Assembly (NCBI GenBank): GCA_002839245.1
Contig: PGXR01000087.1
Span: forward strand, 1 to 11,410
Source: Spirochaetae bacterium HGW-Spirochaetae-7
Lineage (GTDB): Bacteria; Spirochaetota; Spirochaetia; Treponematales; UBA12059
Direction of reading: 5' to 3'
DNA: 11,410 bases
The translations under genes were made by a program, and so were the position numbers. Positions within the stretch are counted from its first letter, which is position 1, and each line of letters starts with the position of its first letter. Positions 6,920 to 11,410 of the stretch are shown piece by piece. The notes below the pieces were generated by a model. The model made no database searches. It saw only the letters and a program-made list of their open reading frames with translations, and had not been told where the DNA came from.

Positions 6920-7536
6920 GGCAGGCGTTCCGCCAGCTCGCGGAACAGCGCCAGCACCTCGGGTCCGTCATACGACCTGGCACCGACGAGGCCCGCGATG
7001 GCTCGCCCCTGCTTGTCGAGCACGAATGTCGTCGGTATGCCCCGGCTGGCAAACGGCGCCGAAGCGGCCCCGCTCTCGTCGAGGTACATCGGGTAGCTGT
7101 ACGGATTCTCCTTGAGGAAGCCGGCGACCGTTCCTGGCTTCTCGGCGACGCTTATGGCCATCACCTCGAATGCGGCGCCTTTCAGCTTGTCGCTCAGGAC
7201 CTGGATCGAGGGCATTTCAGTACGGCACGGCGGACACCAGGTAGCCCAGAAATTAAGGAGGACAACCTTGCCCGCCTTGTCGGCTACGGAAGTCTGTACA
7301 CCCTTGAGGCTAAGTACCGACACCGGCGGCAACGGCTCCGGGGAGGGAAATACATAGAAGCCCAGCTTCTCGAAGCGTTCTGCGTACCACGGCGCGTTGG
7401 ATATGGACGCTTCGGCGATGCCGGAGATTCCCGCAGGCGCAGCGGCACGTGGAGGGCTGACGGGCTCCGGCCTCGAGCACGACAGAGCGACGAGCGCGAC
7501 GACTGTCAGGGTGACAGCCTTGTACGGTTTCTTCAT
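6916..7536 (-). CDS. TlpA/ResA-like thiol-disulfide lipoprotein
   Basis: This 206-residue protein has a basic start, a hydrophobic signal segment (7-19) and Cys20 in a loose lipobox (Ala-Leu-Ser-Cys), so it is probably a lipoprotein facing the periplasm. A proline/alanine-rich spacer (21-48) and a short aromatic region (49-65) precede a thioredoxin fold of the TlpA/ResA/AhpC-TSA group. The redox motif is WCPPC with Cys101 and Cys104, and the cis-proline is Pro168 in GIPTTF. CPPC sites of this type usually reduce disulfides, using electrons from CcdA, whose gene follows with a 4-nt overlap. The start is clear: AAGGAG lies 5 nt before the ATG. The gene is transcribed away from clpP. Whether the target is cytochrome c, another envelope protein or peroxide defence cannot be read. 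Confidence 0.93.
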   Translation of the reverse strand: MKKPYKAVTLTVVALVALSCSRPEPVSPPRAAAPAGISGIAEASISNAPWYAERFEKLGFYVFPSPEPLPPVSVLSLKGVQTSVADKAGKVVLLNFWATWCPPCRTEMPSIQVLSDKLKGAAFEVMAISVAEKPGTVAGFLKENPYSYPMYLDESGAASAPFASRGIPTTFVLDKQGRAIAGLVGARSYDGPEVLALFRELAERLP

Positions 7537-7540
7537 TATG

Positions 7541-7547
7541 ACTCCTT
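7541..7547 (-). promoter_or_regulatory. Ribosome binding site of the thioredoxin lipoprotein gene
   Basis: Read on the minus strand the sequence is AAGGAGT, with AAGGAG ending 5 nt before ATG 7536. This strongly fixes the start. Confidence 0.85.
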
Positions 7548-7575
7548 GCCGCCGAGGTTCATCGGCCCTCGAGCA

Positions 7576-7595
7576 ATATAGAAAAAGTACTATAT
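7576..7595. repeat. Inverted repeat ATATAG-N8-CTATAT
   Basis: A perfect 6-bp inverted repeat with an 8-nt A-rich spacer lies 40-60 bp upstream of the thioredoxin start and overlaps both candidate minus-strand -10 boxes. It could be a repressor site, or simply a by-product of two overlapping TATA-like boxes. Confidence 0.45.
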
Positions 7596-7715
7596 CTCAT
7601 GGAGCGAAACAAGCGGAGCAGCCCGCATAGTCGAAAGGAGCATTTTTCATTATACTCGTCTAGGGTCGGCCGGTATCGCCCGCTTGTGTCGAAGCCCCCC
7701 GAATTGCAGAACATC

Positions 7716-7722
7716 AGAGGAG
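7716..7722 (+). promoter_or_regulatory. Ribosome binding site of the clpP paralogue
   Basis: AGAGGAG lies 5 nt before ATG 7728. It decides the start in favour of 7728 over the in-frame ATG at 7599, which has no convincing ribosome site. Confidence 0.85.
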
Positions 7723-7727
7723 AAACC

Positions 7728-8345
7728 ATGCACTTGGCAAACCAGATATACTGTCGCAACGAAGATGATGACGAAGAGGAAGACAAGGTACCCAAGGGAC
7801 CGGACGCGCTCGCGGAACGACTGCTGGAGACCAGGACCATACTGCTATCCGGACAGGTGAACAAGGAGCTGGCCGAACGCGTGATCAGGCAGTTGTTGCT
7901 GCTGGAAGCCAAGAGCTCCGATCCCATCAAGGTGATGATTGACTCCCCCGGCGGCGACGTCGATGCTGGCTACGCCATTTTTGACATGGCGCGCTTCGTC
8001 AGGCCTGACGTCTGGATGATTGGCATGGGCCTGGTCGCGAGCGCCGGCGCGCTCATCCTGCTCGCCGCCCCCAAGGAGCGACGCGTCGCCTTCCCCAATT
8101 CGCATTACCTGATACACCAGCCGCTCTCCGGTCTCCGGGGCGTGGCGACGGAAATAGAGATACACGCCCGCGAGCTCGAGAAGACCCGCGACAGGCTGAA
8201 CAAGCTGATCGCCAGCGAAACCGGCCAGCCGATCGAACGCGTTGTCAAGGATACAGACCGCGACTACTGGATGAGCGCCGATGACGCGGTCGCCTACGGT
8301 CTCGTCTCCAGGATAGCCGCAACCAGGGACCAGCTCGGCCTGTAG
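7728..8345 (+). CDS. clpP: ClpP-family ATP-dependent serine protease subunit, ClpP1-like paralogue
   Basis: ClpP forms barrel-shaped cytoplasmic proteases fed by Clp/Hsp100 unfoldases. This 205-residue copy keeps the catalytic triad: Ser105 in GLVASAGA, His130 in YLIHQP and Asp179 in DTDRDYW, with the family's normal spacing of 25 and 49 residues. The substrate-strand motif IDSPGGDVDAGYAIFD (71-86) is also present. It resembles the second ClpP of chlamydiae and spirochaetes (IHARE, WMSADDA and a C-terminal Leu-rich end) more than housekeeping ClpP. The N-terminus is unusual: residues 11-20 are almost all acidic, where other ClpPs have a propeptide or the axial-loop sequence. The canonical Ser-Met-Gly is Ser-Ala-Gly here. 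No ClpX or second clpP gene lies beside it; the partner ring is probably encoded elsewhere. Confidence 0.94.
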   Translation: MHLANQIYCRNEDDDEEEDKVPKGPDALAERLLETRTILLSGQVNKELAERVIRQLLLLEAKSSDPIKVMIDSPGGDVDAGYAIFDMARFVRPDVWMIGMGLVASAGALILLAAPKERRVAFPNSHYLIHQPLSGLRGVATEIEIHARELEKTRDRLNKLIASETGQPIERVVKDTDRDYWMSADDAVAYGLVSRIAATRDQLGL

Positions 8346-8362
8346 CGCACGCCCCGTCCTCG

Positions 8363-8382
8363 CCCCGGCGCAAGCGCCGGGG
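8363..8382 (+). terminator. GC-rich hairpin after clpP
   Basis: CCCCGGCG-CAAG-CGCCGGGG forms a perfect 8-bp stem with a tetraloop 18 nt after the clpP stop. No T-tract follows, so as an intrinsic terminator it is incomplete; it may instead protect the clpP mRNA 3' end or act as a pause site. Confidence 0.5.
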
Positions 8383-8384
8383 TC

Positions 8385-8442
8385 CGTGGCCCCGTATACG
8401 GATGGAGAGACAACTCCATGAATCCGGCGGGGCCACGCCCCG
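8385..8442 (+). promoter_or_regulatory. Nested and mutually exclusive hairpins before the endonuclease gene
   Basis: CGTGGCCCCG (8385-8394) and CGGGGCCACG (8428-8437) are perfect 10-bp inverted repeats. They enclose a second perfect hairpin, ATGGAG-N6-CTCCAT (8402-8419). The right arm can alternatively fold locally as CGGGGC-CAC-GCCCCG (8428-8442). The following GGGG of the ribosome site (8449-8452) can pair with the C-run at 8438-8441. The structure could be an mRNA control element or a dispersed palindromic repeat. Confidence 0.5.
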
Positions 8443-8445
8443 TCA

Positions 8446-8452
8446 AAAGGGG
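8446..8452 (+). promoter_or_regulatory. Ribosome binding site of the endonuclease-fold lipoprotein gene
   Basis: AAAGGGG lies 6 nt before ATG 8459. It supports that start over the in-frame ATG at 8402, which lies inside a hairpin, would precede the signal peptide by 19 residues, and has no ribosome site. Confidence 0.7.
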
Positions 8453-8458
8453 CCGACA

Positions 8459-9514
8459 ATGAAAGCACGTCGATGCATCCTCCTTGTATCCCTGCCGCTG
8501 ATCACGATGGCGTGTGCCCGTTGCGCGATGAACCCGGCGGTGCCGAACGGAATCGTGCTGATGTCATACAACCTCCAGACGCTGTTCGACCCCGTGGACC
8601 AAGGCGGTGAATACCCGGAATTCAAGGTCGCCGGCGGTAGCTGGGACGAAAAACTATACCGCACAAGGCTGTCCGCGCTCGCTGCAGCCATGCTCGCCGG
8701 CGGCGTGTGCGCCGCCGGTCCTGCCCCCGACGTGATAGTCGTGCAGGAAGCCGAGAACGGGAGGGTCCTGCGGGACCTGGCATCCGCCGCCGGCGGCTAT
8801 CCCTACGTCGTCGCGTCTCCCGACGAGGACTCGTCCCTCGCCTGCGGCATACTGTCCCGCTGGCCGCCGGTCTCGGCCAAGGCCCACAGGGCACGGTCGC
8901 CAGACGGCTCCCCGCCGTCGGCGGCTCGGTACATCCTGGAGGTTGAACTCGATGTCGACGGCCGCCGACTGGTAATCCTGGCCGTCCACCTCAAGAGCAA
9001 GCTGGGCGGCGCTGCCGAAACCGAACCGGAGCGGCGGGCGGCGGCGGCGCTTGTCCGCGATATCGCCCGCTCGAAAACCGCTGCCGACCCTTCGCTCGCG
9101 CTGCTGGTCATGGGTGACTTCAACGAGAACCCCGACGAATTCCAGCGAGTCGGCGGCTCGTATCCCACCGCGATGATGGCGCCCGATGCCGGAGATGGCC
9201 AGTGGCTCACGATCGATGGCGATCGATCTTCCGTCTCGCAAGGAGGCGGAGTCTTCGCGTTGTTCAGTCCCTGGGACGAGGCTGGCGGCTACAGCTACCG
9301 CTTCCAGGGCGAGACAGAGCGTATCGACCATATCCTTCTGTCGCCTTCGCTGGTCTCCGGGGCCGGGTGCCCGTTCAGCTTCGATTGCTTCAGCGCCGCG
9401 CCCCCGGAGTTTGCCGTCGACGGGCAGGGTACGCCGATCCGGTGGAACACCGGCACGGGCTCCGGCTATTCCGACCACCTGCCGATCAGCGCCCGCCTGT
9501 CGATGACGCATTAG
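8459..9514 (+). CDS. Endonuclease/exonuclease/phosphatase-fold lipoprotein
   Basis: This 351-residue protein belongs to the EEP superfamily (DNase I, ExoIII, sphingomyelinase, inositol phosphatase). Active-site residues are in order: Asn38 in SYNLQTLFD, Glu97 in VVQEAEN, His177 in VHLKSK, Asp220 and Asn222 in GDFNENP, Asp290 in ERIDHIL, and Asp339-His340 in YSDHLPI. All the usual metal-binding and catalytic positions are filled, so it should be an active metal-dependent phosphodiesterase or phosphatase. The start MKARRCILLVSLPLI and Cys19 after Thr-Met-Ala suggest a lipoprotein with a relaxed lipobox, placing the enzyme in the periplasm or on the cell surface. Substrate is not readable: extracellular DNA, RNA, phospholipid or a phosphorylated sugar are all possible. 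The local order GDFNENP with many Ala/Gly insertions is like bacterial nuclease members. It follows clpP after a hairpin-rich 113-bp spacer. Confidence 0.9.
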   Translation: MKARRCILLVSLPLITMACARCAMNPAVPNGIVLMSYNLQTLFDPVDQGGEYPEFKVAGGSWDEKLYRTRLSALAAAMLAGGVCAAGPAPDVIVVQEAENGRVLRDLASAAGGYPYVVASPDEDSSLACGILSRWPPVSAKAHRARSPDGSPPSAARYILEVELDVDGRRLVILAVHLKSKLGGAAETEPERRAAAALVRDIARSKTAADPSLALLVMGDFNENPDEFQRVGGSYPTAMMAPDAGDGQWLTIDGDRSSVSQGGGVFALFSPWDEAGGYSYRFQGETERIDHILLSPSLVSGAGCPFSFDCFSAAPPEFAVDGQGTPIRWNTGTGSGYSDHLPISARLSMTH

Positions 9515-9651
9515 CCGGCAGAAGCCGCGCTTGTCGGGCATGGCTATTCGAGATATTTAAAACACGCCCTCAACTTATTGAGCCCATTATTGTTAATTAT
9601 TATTATCATGTCTTTGACAGTCACGGTCAGCGCGTGGTACAAAGGTACGGT
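9515..9651 (+). promoter_or_regulatory. AT-rich promoter region of the XPB helicase gene
   Basis: This 137-bp non-coding stretch holds the only strongly AT-rich patch in the window (about 9545-9615). Two overlapping promoters are possible. One is TTGAGC (9578-9583), 17 nt, TATTAT (9601-9606), giving a leader of about 39 nt. The other is a perfect TTGACA (9614-9619), 18 nt, TACAAA (9638-9643) with an upstream TG at 9635-9636, which would start transcription at about the ATG. A short dyad TGAC-A-GTCA is at 9615-9623. A weak GC hairpin at 9514-9539 lacks a T-tract. Confidence 0.6.
9641..9645 (+). promoter_or_regulatory. Ribosome binding site of the XPB helicase gene
   Basis: AAAGG lies 6 nt before ATG 9652. 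With the protein alignment pattern (Met followed closely by PLIxQSD) it supports this start over upstream in-frame codons that overlap the endonuclease gene. Confidence 0.6.
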
Positions 9652-11331
9652 ATGGAAGGCCGCCCGCTGATCGCACAGAGCGATCAATCACTCCTACTCG
9701 ATGCCCACGATCCAGCCTTCGACCAGGCACGAGCGGAGCTTTCGGCCTTCGCGACCCTCGAAAAGAGTCCGGAGCACTTCCACACCTACCGCCTGGACGC
9801 ATTGTCGCTATGGAACGCCGCCAGCGCCGGACTGTCCGCGGACTCGGTCGTCGCGACGATGGAGCGCTGGACACGGTATGAATTGCCCCCCTCGCTCGGT
9901 CAGTCCGTCCGGGAAACGATGTCCCGCTTCGGGCTCGTCGTGCTTTCCGCCGGCCCCGACGACACGACGCTCCGCCTTTCGTGCGAGGATCCGTTCGTGC
10001 GCGCCGAGATGCACGCGTCCCGCAGGCTCGGCAAGTACCTGGAACCCGAAGGCGACGGCTTCCTGGTCGCGCTCACCGAACGCGGCACGGTCAAACGGGA
10101 ACTGATCAAGCTTGGCTGGCCGGCGCTCGACGAAGCACCTCTCGTTGACGGCGACCCGTTCAGCCTCGAACTCAAGAGCTCGCGGCTGAATGGCGCAGGC
10201 TTCGGGCTTCGTGCCTACCAGGAGGACGCGGTACGGGCCTTTACCGGCCGCGGAGCGCCGGGAACCGGCTACGGCGTCGTCGTGATGCCGTGCGGCGCTG
10301 GCAAGACTATCGTGGGCATGGCCGCCATGGCCGCCATCGGCCGCAAGACGCTCATAATCACGACTAACGTCGCGGCCGTCCATCAGTGGATGGACGAACT
10401 CCTGGACAAGACGTGCGTCTCCCGTGCCGACCTCGGCGAGTACACCGGCGCGGCCAAGGACGTCAGGCCCATCACCATTGCGACATACCAGGTGCTGACC
10501 TGGCGGCCAGACAAGGAATCCGACTTTCCCCACTTCGACTTGTTCCGCAGGGAACGCTGGGGACTGATCATCTACGACGAAGTCCACCTGCTCCCGGCTC
10601 CTGTCTTCAGGGTCGTGGCCGAGATCCAGGCGATACGCAGGCTTGGCCTGACCGCCACGCTGATACGCGAGGACGGCCTCCAGGAAGACGTCTTCAGCCT
10701 CATCGGGCCAAAGCGCTACGACGTCCCGTGGAAGGAACTCGAAGCCAAGGGCTTCATCGCCGAGGCCTTCTGCCGCGAGATTCGCGTACCCATGTCGGAC
10801 CGCGACAGGCTACGCTACGTCGCCTGCTCGACGAGGGAGCGGCACCGCGTGGCTGCCGAGAATCCAATCAAGTCCAGGGTCGTCCGCGAGCTCATAGACA
10901 ACCATTCCGAGGACCTCGTGATGGTCATAGGCCAGTTCCTCGACCAGCTCCACAAGCTCGCGGCCGAGCTGAACGCGCCGCTTATCACCGGAGCCACGCC
11001 GAATCCCGAACGCGAGCGCATCTATGCCGACTTCCGGGCCGGCAGGGTCCGCGTCATCGTCGTGTCGCGGGTGGCCAACTTTGCCATCGACCTGCCCGAC
11101 GCTTCGGTGGCGATCCAGGTTTCAGGCACCTTCGGATCGCGGCAGGAGGAAGCCCAGCGCCTTGGCCGGGTCCTGAGACCCAAGGCGAAGAACTCCTATT
11201 TCTATTCGATCGTATCGCGCTATAGTGTCGAAGAAGAGTATGCCGACAACCGGCGTAGATTCTTGACGGAACAGGGCTATCGATACACCATCGAAGCCTG
11301 GGAGGAGTCTGAATGGGTGCCGACGAATTAG
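9652..11331 (+). CDS. xpb: XPB/RAD25-type superfamily 2 DNA helicase
   Basis: This 559-residue protein is a bacterial relative of the eukaryotic TFIIH helicase XPB, a 3'-5' SF2 translocase that opens DNA for repair and transcription. The N-terminal domain (1-170) has PLIAQSD, EKSPEHFHTYR and LWNAASAG, as in actinobacterial XPB. The helicase core follows: YQ (189-190), Walker A PCGAGKT (213-219), DEVH box (309-312), TAT (334-336) directly followed by the XPB-specific RED motif (Arg339-Asp341), then in lobe two SRVANFAIDLP (472-482), FGSRQEEAQRLGR (494-506) and the C-terminal end QGYRYTIEA. All catalytic residues are present and length matches the family. Bacterial XPB is proposed to act in DNA repair; its role in spirochaetes is not settled. 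The downstream gene starts inside its 3' end, so the two are probably made together. A longer frame from 9202 is an artefact overlapping the endonuclease gene. Confidence 0.96.
   Translation: MEGRPLIAQSDQSLLLDAHDPAFDQARAELSAFATLEKSPEHFHTYRLDALSLWNAASAGLSADSVVATMERWTRYELPPSLGQSVRETMSRFGLVVLSAGPDDTTLRLSCEDPFVRAEMHASRRLGKYLEPEGDGFLVALTERGTVKRELIKLGWPALDEAPLVDGDPFSLELKSSRLNGAGFGLRAYQEDAVRAFTGRGAPGTGYGVVVMPCGAGKTIVGMAAMAAIGRKTLIITTNVAAVHQWMDELLDKTCVSRADLGEYTGAAKDVRPITIATYQVLTWRPDKESDFPHFDLFRRERWGLIIYDEVHLLPAPVFRVVAEIQAIRRLGLTATLIREDGLQEDVFSLIGPKRYDVPWKELEAKGFIAEAFCREIRVPMSDRDRLRYVACSTRERHRVAAENPIKSRVVRELIDNHSEDLVMVIGQFLDQLHKLAAELNAPLITGATPNPERERIYADFRAGRVRVIVVSRVANFAIDLPDASVAIQVSGTFGSRQEEAQRLGRVLRPKAKNSYFYSIVSRYSVEEEYADNRRRFLTEQGYRYTIEAWEESEWVPTN
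11301..11307 (+). promoter_or_regulatory. Ribosome binding site of the gene after XPB
   Basis: GGAGGAG lies 5 nt before ATG 11313, one of the strongest ribosome sites in the window, and sits inside the last codons of the helicase gene. Confidence 0.8.
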
Positions 11332-11410
11332 GCCGCTGGAGGGATGCGCTGATCGTCGACAGGGACGACTCCCTCATCGACGCGGCGAAGCGATGGCTTG
11401 GACCGGTCAA
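11313..11410 (+). CDS. Unrecognised protein, N-terminal fragment (3' end outside window)
   Basis: A frame begins at ATG 11313 and stays open to the window end, giving 32 complete codons. The visible residues start MGADELGRWRDALIVDRDDS and continue with a helix containing Asp-Ala-Ala-Lys-Arg-Trp-Leu, then Gly-Pro-Val. It is rich in charged residues, with no signal peptide. I do not recognise the family from so little. It overlaps the XPB gene by 19 nt in another frame and has a very strong ribosome site, so it is a real gene and probably co-expressed with the helicase. In archaea XPB is paired with the nuclease Bax1, so a functional partner is conceivable, but nothing in these residues shows nuclease motifs. 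Confidence 0.75.
   Translation, partial: MGADELGRWRDALIVDRDDSLIDAAKRWLGPV

Larger units (their letters stand above)
7537..7727. promoter_or_regulatory. Divergent control region between the thioredoxin-ccdA and clpP operons
   Basis: This 191-bp non-coding stretch separates two divergent starts and is AT-richer than its surroundings. On + there is TATACT at 7651-7656 with a T-rich lead-in but only a poor -35. On - there are TATATT (7575-7580) and TATAGT (7589-7594) as -10 candidates, also with poor -35 matches. The gene ends are fixed by strong ribosome sites at 7541-7547 (-) and 7716-7722 (+). Promoters in both directions are expected; exact positions are uncertain. Confidence 0.6.

Noticed and set aside
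7599..7727. Upstream extension of the clpP frame
   Set aside because: No good ribosome site before 7599, the residues do not match ClpP, and AGAGGAG fixes the start at 7728.
8363..8382. Confident Rho-independent terminator after clpP
   Set aside because: The stem is strong, but no T-run follows, so it is listed only as a tentative terminator.
9514..9539. Terminator after the endonuclease gene
   Set aside because: The stem needs a G-T pair, has a large loop, and no T-tract follows.
9202..9651. Upstream extension of the XPB frame
   Set aside because: It overlaps the endonuclease gene by over 300 nt, its residues look like out-of-frame noise, and family proteins begin just before the PLIxQSD motif at ATG 9652.
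11054..11410. Minus-strand frame at the right edge
   Set aside because: It lies opposite the XPB 3' end and the coupled downstream gene and shows no recognisable motifs.

Overview
The window comes from a GC-rich bacterium, most likely a spirochaete of the Treponema/Spirochaeta side. This is inference. It rests on an XPB/RAD25-type helicase of the kind found in Treponema and actinobacteria, a second-copy ClpP resembling chlamydial and spirochaetal ClpP1, relaxed lipoboxes on two exported proteins, and a TlpA-like thioredoxin paired with CcdA. There is no rRNA, tRNA, CRISPR array, transposon or prophage gene. Genes fill nearly all of the window, and no gene-free stretch exceeds 200 bp.

Left part (1-4946, all +): a tightly packed run of four genes. 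It begins with the 3' part of a TPR protein that has a long acidic, proline/glutamine-rich linker encoded partly by a 21-bp minisatellite. This overlaps an HDOD-domain protein. Next come a PAS-GGDEF-bacteriohemerythrin protein, read as an oxygen- or redox-responsive diguanylate cyclase with intact catalytic site, inhibitory I-site and all seven diiron ligands, and then a metallo-beta-lactamase-fold hydrolase. The spacing (17-nt overlap, 8-nt gap, 13-nt gap) suggests one transcript. It looks like a signalling cassette, but only the cyclase has a confident biochemical role.

Middle part (4947-7536): a duplicated Gate-domain (nucleoside-recognition) membrane protein on + has a possible promoter of its own. 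It converges, with 5 bp between stop codons, on a minus-strand pair made of a TlpA/ResA-like thiol-disulfide lipoprotein and CcdA. These two are coupled by a GTGA overlap and should move reducing power across the membrane.

Right part (7537-11410, +): a 191-bp divergent control region precedes a ClpP paralogue with an acidic N-terminus. A hairpin-rich 113-bp spacer follows, then an endonuclease/exonuclease/phosphatase-fold lipoprotein, an AT-rich promoter region, the XPB helicase, and the start of an unrecognised gene overlapping the helicase end.

I see no clearly new defence or mobile system. The items best worth checking are the oxygen-sensing cyclase and its neighbours, two genes with promoter spacing that would make their mRNAs leaderless, the mutually exclusive hairpins before the endonuclease gene, and the unidentified gene coupled to XPB.
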